DNA of 64,000 bases from Choanephora cucurbitarum (Eukaryota; Mucoromycota; Mucoromycetes; Mucorales; Choanephoraceae): assembly GCA_025331435.1 (NCBI GenBank), contig JAIWNI010000002.1, positions 496,001-560,000 of the forward strand, read 5' to 3'. Below the pieces are notes generated by a model that did not search any database, had not been told where the DNA came from, and saw only the letters and a list, made by a program, of their open reading frames with translations. Both the position numbers and the translations under genes were made by a program. This document shows positions 12,054 to 21,542 of this stretch, one piece after another (positions within the stretch are counted from its first letter, which is position 1; the number at the start of each line of letters is the position of its first letter).

Positions 12054-12182
12054 TGTAAGAGGGCCAAAGTCTTAATATAGAAAAGAACTAAGTTTTATTT
12101 ATTGTTACAATTAAAATTATATATTTGAATTCAAACACTAAGTGCTTTGTGTGACTTGTGATTTAAGAGCTGAACTCTTACA
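12054..12182 (-). repeat. 5' LTR of the gypsy element
   Basis: This 129 bp copy shows no difference from the 7229-7357 copy by eye. Transcription of the element should start inside it on the minus strand, but I see no clear promoter motif to place the start. Confidence 0.95.
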
Positions 12183-12187
12183 GACTT

Positions 12188-13297
12188 GTTACACATAGGC
12201 AAAGTTGATGTAAAGACCTTATTGCGTTAAAAAAAAAAAAGTTTATCAACGCCAATCATTTCTTCTCTTGAATAACGCCCATTCCGCTGTGTAATTTCTT
12301 GTCTGTAGTCTACTTTGCAGCGACTTTCTGGTGGTATTGTACCCTTCTGAATTTAGCATAAGGAAGCGCAAATCGTCTTGAGAGTTTACAAGGCAGCCAA
12401 GCAAACTGTTGTCCCTTTCCGCAAAAGTCTACTCTAACTCCTCATTGCCTCACAGTGAATAAAAGTTTCTGCAAACACTAGTAATTTGTTATTGTCCATG
12501 ATGTGATTTCTATATGTGTAATGGTAGCAAAAAGATCTTGATGAGCTGTGTCTGTACAGTCAACAAATGACCTATAACATATAGATTGAGCTTCTTTCTC
12601 TGCAACATGTTTATGTTTTTTTTTTCAGTTATGAAAACAAAGAGAGGTTTTAGTTACAGAATTGCTTCAAAAATAACGCATTTGAGCTAACAGAGTAGTA
12701 ATATATTTACATTGAAAAGCAAGAGTTTATCTAATGAGTGCATTCCAATCATAGCTAGATGAGATACTCGCATGCCTAAAAATAAAACAAGAAATAAGCC
12801 AAAGCTTATATGGCTTAAAGTGTCATTGCTTTGAACCTATTCCTTAAGAAGATCATGTTCTGAAACCAAAAGCAGCGGGGTAAGTTATCATTGACATTGT
12901 ATCACTTTCGTTTATTTTATTTTAATTTTTTTCTTCTTTATTAAAGAGGAGTTTATCTGTCAAAATGCATGAATAAAATAGACTTTACTGCTGATACAGG
13001 CATTTGGGACAATACAAGAAACACTCGTTTGTATTACAATTGATGATGGAAAAAAAAAGCAGAGTGAGAGATAAAAGCTTATTTTTAGGTGTTCAAAAGT
13101 GATGAATTTCATCTTTTTTTTTCTAGAGGTAGCCTTTCTTTGATATCTAAGATTATTAATAATTAGTTGCTTATTTTGCAAGTCATGACTGTTGTTGAGA
13201 TGATAAGTTTTTTTCCGAGTTGTGAGCATTTTGAAGTACGCGTCTAAACAAAAAGAAAACTATGAATGCTTTGGTTTATGTAGATCAAAAGGAATGA
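12188..13297. repeat. Right arm of the long inverted repeat, outer part
   Basis: This is the reverse complement of 1 to about 1110. The second GACTT target duplication is at 12183-12187. Removing 7229-12187 restores a continuous arm, so the retrotransposon inserted into an arm that was already in place. After 13297 the sequence continues into a gene-poor spacer, and pairing beyond that point would need sequence left of position 1. Confidence 0.95.
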
Positions 13298-13574
13298 AGT
13301 TGATATGATATGTAGCATCTTAAATGTCACTATTTTACCGTGCTCTGGTTTCATTGTTTAGTTTGAATAAAGTCAAAGGCTTATTTTTGTGTAAGGGGTT
13401 AATGCCAGCAAGAAGTCGATTTATTTGTTTAGGCAAGTAATGAAGATGGTGACAGTTTAAATGAAATGATTGATATAGACACAATAAGAATAAGTGATTA
13501 ATGGATACAGTTATAAGAGAATAATATAGTAATAGTAGCTGGGCATAATAGTAGCAGAAACAGTAGGCAAGAGA

Positions 13575-13720
13575 AGTAGCTTGTATAGAGACAATAGAGG
13601 CAGCTTGTATAGAGACAATAAAGGTAGCTTGTATAGACACAGTAGAGATAGCTTGTATAGACACAGTAAAAATAGCTTGTATAGACACAGTAGAGACACA
13701 GTAGAGACGCAGTAGAGATA
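13575..13720. repeat. Minisatellite, 24 bp unit
   Basis: About six imperfect copies of TAGCTTGTATAGACACAGTA plus four bases. The last copies collapse to a shorter AGTAGAGACRC motif. In minus-strand frames it reads as an 8-residue repeat (for example SIQAISTV), which explains the overlapping open frames at 13335-13869; I do not regard those as genes. Confidence 0.85.
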
Positions 13721-16037
13721 GCCATGGACCGAGAAATAGAAAGTTCTAGACAGAGTTTGAGATGTTCATCAGTAGCGGAGACACATGGCAGACAAGACAA
13801 GGAGGAGAACGCAGAGGATAAGCCTTTTTTTCTTGTTAAAAGAAAAAAAAAGCTTAGTTCTGTTCGCACTTTCTCACTTCCTGGTAAACACTTATCAGTC
13901 AGCTAACGGGAATTGTACAAGTATGTCTGCACCTACTTCCCTATCCACAACCCCAAAGTACTCACACATGGATTGCTATCAGACCAGGGCGCTTGTTTGC
14001 CTTTCCTTACTATGAGTGCTTCCTGGTCTATCGATAACAGAGGAGTCGTCTGAAGAAGGGACTAGCCTATGACAGTAATTCGCCTCTATTGGAGTGTGAA
14101 AGGCAGCATCAGCCTTTGTTCTCAACCTGTACAAGTTCATAGGAGACAACCAAAGTAGAAGAGACTTGACTTGAAAGACACAGTAAGTAGGCGCATTCAC
14201 AAGGGATGTATTGGTAAGCTTGGAAGAATCTAGACTAAAGAAAAGAAGTATGGTGAGTAACATTTCGTTTAAAGAAGAGTGTTTGGATACTTGCTTTTGA
14301 TATGATTGAAGTGATGCTTTGCCAAGAAATGAATTGATTCTTTTTTTTTGTAAAGAAAAGAAAAGAAAAAAAAGATTTTAACGCGCATGTTATAAATACC
14401 AAAAAAAAGAGGGCTAAAGTAGTTATCCAATCAGAGTTTAGCATCATTATCTTGTTCTAGTGTATGCTTGATGTAAAGGAAAAAGAAAAAAGAAAGCAGA
14501 GGGAATGTATATTAATGCCAACTTTATTTTGACAGCCAAACTCCTCTTTAACTTTTAGACATTTGTTTGATAGTCAGATAACTTCATGATTATCATCACT
14601 TTTTATTTCCCTTTATCTTGAGTAGTCTGAAAAAAAAAAAGGGTAATCAATCTTTGGCTTTTTTTTTCTTTCTAAAAGAAAAAAGACACGCTCTTTGCAT
14701 GAGGGAAAAAAAAAAGGCGCGATGCGAAAATCGCTCTTCTTTTTTTTTTCTCTGCCAATCTTGGATTTCTCCAAAAAAACCAAAACACGCTTTTTTTTTA
14801 GGCACACTCTTTTTTTTTTTTTTTTATGAATGCAGCTGTCAAATGTCAATAATCTTGTTACTTCTTTTTCATATCGACACCACTAATTTATCTTTGATCT
14901 TTTACTTTCTTTAATAACTAGCTATCTAGAATTGGCATGGTAAGGACGCTATTTTCATTGTATTCATGAACAATAAATCAGCATAAACCATTCAAAAGCA
15001 GTAACCATATTTTTTTTTGCTGGGTCCTGTTTCTTGAGCCAATCAGAATTCAGTATCTTTCCCTAAAAAAAGAAAAAAAAAAAAGAACTATCGAGATGAA
15101 GAGAGTCAGATATGATACAAGACCGTTCATTATCATGTATCTGCATCATAATGCATACGGCATGCAGTTCATGTGTTTGCCCAATTTGATATAAAAGGAA
15201 AGTATAATGGGTATTGTAAACCTAAAATCATAATAGAGTTTTATCTTTGTACTATCTATATTGCAAAAAAATAAAAATCGCTGTACTAAAAAGGAAAGAG
15301 AGATAGGCGATGGTATTGAAATCGGGTCTAGGCAACAGATAACATGGAGCTTTAAAAGTGAAAAGCAAATCACATGAAAAATCAATTTTCATGGGATCTA
15401 AACAACAAATGACCAATTCTAGAAAAATCGAATAGTTATTTATCTTTAGCAATAGTAGATGTACTTTGTCACTTTGTAGACACAGGAGTAAATTCGAGCG
15501 TATGTCCAGAACTGAATTGCCTGAGGATAAAGCTTCTAGTAGGTAGAAAAGAGGTTCAAGGGTATAGATAGCAGTAGTATTCTTTTTTAATGTCAGTAAA
15601 GTGTAATCCTTATGTAATAATACAAACAAACGATCCTTAGAGACCCTTTGAGAGATACCTTTTTAGGCGATAGTGCCGCGGTTGGGGGGGGAGAGACGAG
15701 TTAGTAAGCTGAGGTGGAGTGTGGTCGCCAAAGATTCTAGTAGTTGCCATATAGAATATACAGTTTACACCTTCTACAAAACGACAAAGAATATAGGATT
15801 CATACAAAATGAAAGAAAATAGTTTTTAGAGAGGTGAAGGTAAAAGAAGGAATCATGGTGACACACGTCAGCTGAAATCACCATGGGATCAGTCTTTTCC
15901 TTTGATCAACTAACCAACACCCCTATCTTTTTTTTTTTTCTTAAGTACGTGAGTTTTTCTCATGCTCCCTTTTTTTTCTCTTCTTTATCTCTCTTTCAGT
16001 CTATCTTATTTTCATACACAAACCAAAACAACAAGCC

Positions 16038-16245
16038 AAAAACTCTGGTCAAAAACTCTGGTCAAAAACTCTGGTCAAAAACTCTGGTCAAAAACTCTGG
16101 TCAAAAAAAAAATGTCAAGAACTCTCAGAAAAAAAAAATGTCAAGAACTCTCAGAAAAAAAAAATGTCAAAAACTCAAGCCAAAAAATAGTCAAAGACTC
16201 TGGTTAAAAGAAAAAAAATGTCAAGAACTCAAGTCAGGAAGCACG
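16038..16245. repeat. Minisatellite, 13 bp unit evolving into a 26 bp unit
   Basis: Five perfect tandem copies of AAAAACTCTGGTC are followed by two copies of a 26 bp derivative (TGTCAAGAACTCTCAG plus a run of 10 A), then degraded versions. The 26 bp unit is exactly twice 13 bp. The open frames across it (15883-16260) are produced by the repeat and are not supported as genes. Confidence 0.85.
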
Positions 16246-16964
16246 TCTATGTTAAAGTAAGTACTGATAAACTTTTGACTTTGTTCATTTGATTGACTTT
16301 TTTTTTCTTGTTCGTATAGGTATGAGCCAACAAGAAACAACACTTACTTGGTGCAAGACTGCCTCATCTTACCTGGAAAAATCTCTTACTCTGGTTAGCC
16401 AACGATTAAAGTAGTCAAGAATCTGTCCTGTCATGGTTTGCAAGCCTCATTTCAAGTAAGCGCGTCTAGGCCACCATTTACTGTAATCAAGACTGGTCTA
16501 CTACAAGAACGTTGTGGTGTTCAGCAAGTACTTATGCTACGGTAGCAAGCACAAGCAAAGCATTTCAACAACCAAAGCAAAAATGTTTGTCACAAGAAAA
16601 AAAGAAGAAATCCTTTCAGCCCTGGCAAGTGGGCAACTTTCTAACAAAGCGTCAAAACCAAAGCCCACTTGCCTTCCACTTGCCTCCCACGCGCCTTCCC
16701 CACAAGAAGCAAACAAAAGGGAAGGTTGCAACCTCAAGACGTTAGGGTCCTGGTAATCCTGGCGGTCCTGGTGACTCTGGTCGTCCTATCTTGGCAGGCT
16801 TGAACCAATCGGCGATTGCCTCTACCAAGGGGGATGTCTCTGGCGGCGCCTACGAACGCGGGTCTCTCTCATATCAAGTTGGATGCCTCTGGTTGATCTC
16901 CAAAGTACTCACTTTCTTGTTAGACACTTTGTGGTGTAAGTCGAAAGCTCCCCTTCTCACATAT

Positions 16965-17036
16965 ACTATTCATATAGTATGTGCACATACTATTCATTTA
17001 GTATATGCACATATTATTCATATAGTATATGCACAT
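16965..17036. repeat. Minisatellite, 24 bp unit with internal dyad
   Basis: Three near-identical tandem copies of ACTATTCATATAGTATATGC plus ACAT, followed by a partial copy. The unit contains self-complementary ATATAGTATAT/GTGCAC-type segments, so the block could form cruciforms. Confidence 0.85.
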
Positions 17037-17186
17037 ACTATTTTTTTTTTATATAGTATCCACATACTGTTATTTCTCACTGGTTTGGCCAGTCTACTCG
17101 TTTGGTACCTCTATATATTGTTTCTCTGTTGTCTTGGTTTACCAGGACTGACACAATGGTCTTCTTCTGAAGCCTACTTTTTATGA

Positions 17187-18041
17187 TTTTTCCGTGCTTA
17201 TGCTTCTGGAGATACTGCGGGACTGGGGGGAAACAGAATCGCCATGCGGAAGGCTTGGTATGTGGGGGGATTCGGTAGTAGTAGGTTGTTCGTCAGAGCA
17301 TTCTCTGCGGTGGGGGTGATTGCTGTGCGGTTCTTGTCCTGTTCAAGGTAGGCGGTCGGGGTTACTGGGACTGTTTGGATTATTGGGACTCTTTAGATCT
17401 TGGGGGGGGGAGGCAGTAGTTTGACCAAAGAAAAAAAAAAACTCCCAAAGGCTCATCTACTTCTATAAAGCTTTGTATCAAGAAACAAAAATAAATAAAT
17501 ATATATATATATTTGTCATAACTTCATGTCTTTCTCACTTGTGTGTTTACAATTATTTAATAAACTACCTTTTTTCTTTTTTTCTTTTTAAGCATACAAA
17601 AGAAAGATTAATTCCTTTATTGTCAATTAGTCTATGCTCTCCATTTATTGTTAGTGTACATCTGCATCTTTGGTTTTTATTTCTTTTTTTTTTGTATTTG
17701 GGCAAGGACTATTATGTTTAGATTTTTGATACAGCTTCCCTATAACATGTAGAAGCTCTTTTTTTTTTTCTCTTGAACAAAAACCACATCATCTGTTGTT
17801 GGAATAGCTGTTGCTTTTATAAATTTGAAGCCAACCCAACATACACGCAACAAGCACTTGCTTTCTCTTTGTCTCGAGAAACAATTGAGTTGTACCTTAT
17901 TTATTTAAAACTCCAGTGAACCATTCAAACTCATTTGCATTTCTTTTTTTTTCTCTTTCTCTTGCTTTGAACAGCATATACTCTCTCACAAACTTACAAC
18001 GCAGACGGACCTGACAACAAAATACCTTGGTTTCTTTCTTT
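17187..18041. other. Spacer upstream of the RalGAP-like gene
   Basis: A G-rich stretch (17200-17410, several runs of 5-8 G on the plus strand) is followed by T-rich sequence. The C/T-rich tract at 17940-18010 is typical of a fungal 5' leader for the gene starting at 18042. I see no coding sequence. Confidence 0.5.
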
Positions 18042-19459
18042 ATGTTTCTGGATTGGATAGCACAGCTTCGTTTATTACAGCATGATACACGTAAATGCTT
18101 AGTTGAGTTACTTGTCTATCTATCACCCCTAATGCCTTGTTTTTGTGTTTAGAGACCAATATTCTTGGTTCACTTCCACTGTCTATACGAAGAGTATTAA
18201 TATCAGAGATCACTACTTACCTACATCCGCCATCAGGAAAACAACCACCCGATCCTTCCATCTTTTCTTCGCCAGCTCACATCAAATGGTTTATGGAGGT
18301 GATAGGGCAAGGATTCAACTTACCATTAGAAGACATGTCCATCACAAGCGACGATGTTGATATCTATTCTCGCTGGCTGTTTGAGACTCAAGCGCGTCCT
18401 GCAGCTGTTACGCAGGAAGGCTTGGAACAAGACTTTTATCAGATTATCTTTCATCAATTCTCACTTTTGTTTCAGCCTCGCATTGTTCGAAACAGTTCTT
18501 CTTCACCTCCTAACAGCAACTATACCACCACACATACCACGACGCATAACACAAATCTCAGTCACGATAAATCGCATATACTACCTCCGAAAACAAGCGG
18601 ATCTTTTCATATCAACATGCTACCCGTAAGCGCGCATGGTGGTATCGTGCCTATCACCTTCAATCCTCCCACAAGCACATCTACGCCTACCTCAAATACG
18701 AATGCATTGACGGGAGCTTCTACCGTTATTCCCAGTACATCTTCAAATACCAGTGGGAATTCATCTACACCCCATACAGCACTTAAGGAGACATTGGCTC
18801 AACTGGTTCAACGGCATATTGATCTTTGCAAGAAATCGCTTCGTGTGTTTGCTATGGCAGGCAGAACACTTGAGATGTCTGCAGACACTTGGGCCGTCAT
18901 GCTCAAGGTCATGTTGGGTATCACTGATTGTTTGCTTAAGGAGCCTGTGGGTGATACTACTAATTTGGGAGTGGTCAATATGGCAGATGAACTTTGTGAT
19001 AGTTTGCTTCAGGTCTTGTTTGAGCTATGGCTTCGATCAAACATAATGGATGTCAATATGTGGGATATCCTCAAGAGTTGCTTTGGTCGATGGATTCACC
19101 GCTCCAAGGCTATTCAACAATGGAATGCAACTTCATTGGCTCTCACAGAGTATGTTCAGCAATTAGTGTATGGAGAACAAGAGAAGGTTGAAGGCGTGTT
19201 TGTGAACGGACCCAATGTGAGATTAGAACTGCCGAATGAGTTTGCTCATTATGCTTGGCATCGTATCATCTATTTGATACCTCATCCACTCCAACTGCCT
19301 AGCAACAACTTCACATTGGCTATGCTGGGTATTGGCAACCTTGTGGATACGCTTAACTCGACCTTAAGTGGTTCCAATCAACAGGACAGAAGCGAAAGAG
19401 ACAGTGAGCATACCAGCATAGTATCTCAAGATGTCCAAGCGCCGAAGAAGACTTGTTGA
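18042..19459 (+). CDS. RalGAP-beta-like N-terminal domain protein (451 aa, no GAP domain)
   Basis: Exons 18042-18090 and 18153-19459, with a 62 bp intron (GTAAAT...TTTAG). The protein begins MFLDWIAQLRLLQHD and resembles the N-terminal region of the beta subunit of the Ral GTPase-activating protein complex: HIKWFMEVIGQGFNLPLE near 80, DVDIYSRWL near 105, and a helical block with MSADTWAVMLKVMLGITDCLL and LFELWLRSNIMDVNMW. A Ser/Thr-rich linker of about 100 residues interrupts the domain. Full-length RalGAP-beta is over 1,400 residues and ends in a RapGAP catalytic domain. Here the frame stops after a polar tail, and I see no continuation downstream to 20500. It is therefore either a truncated gene, a split gene or a stand-alone scaffold. 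In the known complex this subunit supports Ral inactivation; catalytic activity here is not expected. Confidence 0.75.
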
Positions 19460-20621
19460 AAAGGATTGAGTTGATTTCAAGACAGCATCCTCATGTTGTT
19501 GTCTAGTGTCTGTTTCACTTTTAGGCAACAAAAAGAGTTAGAATGTCTGATAATCTATATGAGGTCATGAATTGACATGATTCAATCAGCTCTTTTTTTT
19601 TCTTGAGAGCATCATTTATAGAGGAAGAGAAGGTTGGTTAAATTTGAACATTTGAGGAGGGTGTCTTTTCGAAGTGTTGTCTAACTGCAACCAAATGACC
19701 AAAAGCACTGAAGCCAGATAGTTCTGTATCAAGGGGAAGAGGTAGCGCTGATACCAACATCTGCTAGTAGGTGCTTATGTTTTTCATGATACAACCTTAC
19801 TTTTCATGGATAGCAAGCAACTTGAGAAAATAAAGGTGATCGAAGTTGAAAGTCTAATAAAGAATAAATAACAACATAGCTTTCTCTTGAGTAGTTTCTG
19901 TGATTTAAACACTTAAAGATCTACTACCTCTTCTCTCATCAGCTAATGTTTTTTTTAAGAAAAAGTGCGCACTTGAAGGGTTGCTATTGATCTATAATGC
20001 TTTATACAGTTGTTATAGATTGTACTCTTCATTATTTGCTGCAGCTATTACGTGTTTGGCCTATGTACTTTACTAAACTAAGATATTTCAAAGCTTGAAT
20101 TTATGCAAAAAATTCATTGTCCTTATTTTAAACTCATCTCAAAACATCATAACTGTTAAGATCGATCAACCTTTTATAGGTAAATGGCCATTCAACCAAA
20201 GATAATGTGCTCCCAGCATACAGATGCTCTATTTTTCTGTCACAAGATAGGCGATTATATCTCAAAATGTAATGGCAATCAACTGACTTATTGTATTATG
20301 CAGTGGTTGAATAGAGAATCTCAATTCTGAAACTAAATTTATGCTTATCGAATAAACCCAAAATACGCTTTTCATTGTTGAGTACCTCTTTAAGAAAACT
20401 GGTCATAAAACTTGAACTTTGGGAAGGTGTGAAATTCAAAGCATATCAAAAAACTCGCTTGCACTGATTCTCTTGTGACAGTCTTAATTCGTTGATCATT
20501 TAGATTGATCACCTTTCGGTGCTTGAAAATAAGGGGTAACTTTGCATTTTTTTTTCTTCATTTCGACACTCTCTTTTCTTTCATTCGTTTATCTTTTTCT
20601 TTCTTGTTGTTTATAAATAGT
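19460..20621. other. Intergenic, no gene seen
   Basis: AT-rich spacer between the RalGAP-like gene and the FIT-family gene. No reading frame resembles a RapGAP domain. C/T-rich leader sequence (20550-20610) precedes the FIT start codon. Confidence 0.6.
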
Positions 20622-21356
20622 ATGGATTATATAAAGCCTCATCTTAAGCTGCATCAAAGGTATATAGTCTCACTCTATCCTTTGACTATGGTTTTTGCCT
20701 TTCTGTATTCTCAACTCGGCAGTCCTCCACCTTCTTATTTTTCCAACAAACGAAATATCTTTAACGTCTTCTTTGTCAAAGTCGGCTGGTTCTGGGTCAC
20801 ACTGGTCTATTTCAGCTATCTCTTCTTTGTCTATTCAAAGCGATTGAAGAACACACAAGCCTTTGTGTCGGGTTGTGCTCGTTATTTGTTTGTGACATTG
20901 TATTGGTATCTTATGACGCAATGGTTACTAGGTCCTAGTTTTATTGATCGAGTCTATGTGTTGACAGGTGGTAAATGTAGTTCCCTTCTACAGAATGTCG
21001 ATTTGGACGCAAAGCTGGCCAATGTGGTGGAGCAGCAGGTCTGTAGACGATTGGGGGGTCAATGGACAGGAGGTCACGATGTCTCTGGCCATTGTGTACT
21101 TCTGATTCATGCCAGTCTGTTTCTATGGGAAGAGCTGTCTTGGTTGTTTTATGATGCCAAACCTGTCATGAACATGCAACAACGTGACCGAATTCAATAT
21201 GGTACTGTCATGGCTGTCTTGGCTCTGTTGGCCCTTTGGTGGACTATGTTGATGATGACAGGCGTTTACTTCCATGGTCAATTTGAAATTTTATCGGGCA
21301 CTATGTTTGGTATTTTAGGGTGGGCAATTTTGGTAAGCGTGTATATGGATTATTAA
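20622..21356 (+). CDS. FIT-family ER membrane lipid phosphatase (FIT2/Scs3-like), 244 aa
   Basis: FIT (fat-storage-inducing transmembrane) proteins sit in the ER, act in the LPP-like family as acyl-CoA diphosphatases, and are needed for normal lipid-droplet budding and ER membrane homeostasis. The sequence shows about six hydrophobic segments, the signature GGHDVSGHC with the first catalytic histidine (H152), and the second in GVYFHGQFE (H218); this spacing is like that in animal FIT2. I chose the ATG at 20622 (MDYIKPHLKLH) because the upstream in-frame extension from 20505 is T-rich leader translated as Phe/Leu. Length fits the family. It is convergent with the USP gene, with 186 bp between stop codons. 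Confidence 0.92.
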   Translation: MDYIKPHLKLHQRYIVSLYPLTMVFAFLYSQLGSPPPSYFSNKRNIFNVFFVKVGWFWVTLVYFSYLFFVYSKRLKNTQAFVSGCARYLFVTLYWYLMTQWLLGPSFIDRVYVLTGGKCSSLLQNVDLDAKLANVVEQQVCRRLGGQWTGGHDVSGHCVLLIHASLFLWEELSWLFYDAKPVMNMQQRDRIQYGTVMAVLALLALWWTMLMMTGVYFHGQFEILSGTMFGILGWAILVSVYMDY

Positions 21357-21449
21357 AGAGAAAAGTAAACTGACATCATCCTTCAAAAAGTATCTTGGTG
21401 CCTTCCCAAAGATAGCTCAAATAGGTACACCTATGACTCGCATAGAGTA

Positions 21450-21471
21450 AACACACACACACACACACACA
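21450..21471. repeat. (CA)n microsatellite
   Basis: About eleven AC dinucleotides lie in the short spacer between the convergent FIT and USP genes, followed by T-runs that may belong to overlapping 3' ends. Confidence 0.9.
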
Positions 21472-21542
21472 TGTATATTGTAAATAAGTACTAGACTTCT
21501 GTAATAAACCTTCTTTTTTTTTCTTTTTTTTTTTCTATTTTA

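Larger units (their letters stand above)
7229..12182 (-). mobile_element. Complete Ty3/gypsy (Metaviridae) LTR retrotransposon, minus strand
   Basis: The element is 4954 bp with two LTRs of 129 bp (7229-7357 and 12054-12182) that I read as identical. The LTRs start TG and end CA, and the element is flanked by the 5 bp target duplication GACTT (7224-7228 and 12183-12187). Reading on the minus strand, the 5' LTR is 12054-12182. A candidate primer-binding site follows after one base (12041-12052, TGGTGGAGAAGC). One gag-pol frame follows, and a polypurine tract (7358-7370, TAAGAGGGGATAA) abuts the 3' LTR. Identical LTRs and an open reading frame imply recent insertion. The host site is the right arm of the long inverted repeat. 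Confidence 0.97.
13298..17186. other. Gene-poor spacer rich in homopolymers and minisatellites
   Basis: I see no credible gene here. The open frames are short and composed of low-complexity residues (poly-F/poly-K from T and A runs, or translated tandem repeats). Three minisatellites are listed separately. A short plus-strand stretch at 16746-16790 reads as collagen-like Gly-Pro triplets directly after a stop codon. Dense A/T runs occur at 14340-14830 and 15900-16240. Confidence 0.6.

Noticed and set aside
1..13297. Polinton/Maverick-like identity for the long inverted repeat
   Set aside because: No polymerase B, retroviral-type integrase, protease or capsid motif is visible in the centre; the only integrase belongs to the nested gypsy element.
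13335..13869. Overlapping minus-strand open frames of about 120 codons
   Set aside because: They are three frame readings of the 24 bp minisatellite with no domain or leader.
15883..16260. 125-codon plus-strand open frame
   Set aside because: It is produced by T-runs and the 13/26 bp minisatellite; the translation is simple repeats of Lys, Ser and Thr.
16746..17186. Possible collagen-like protein (Gly-Pro triplets)
   Set aside because: Only about five triplets, directly preceded by a stop codon, no ATG start, and the rest is translated tandem repeat and hydrophobic AT-rich sequence.
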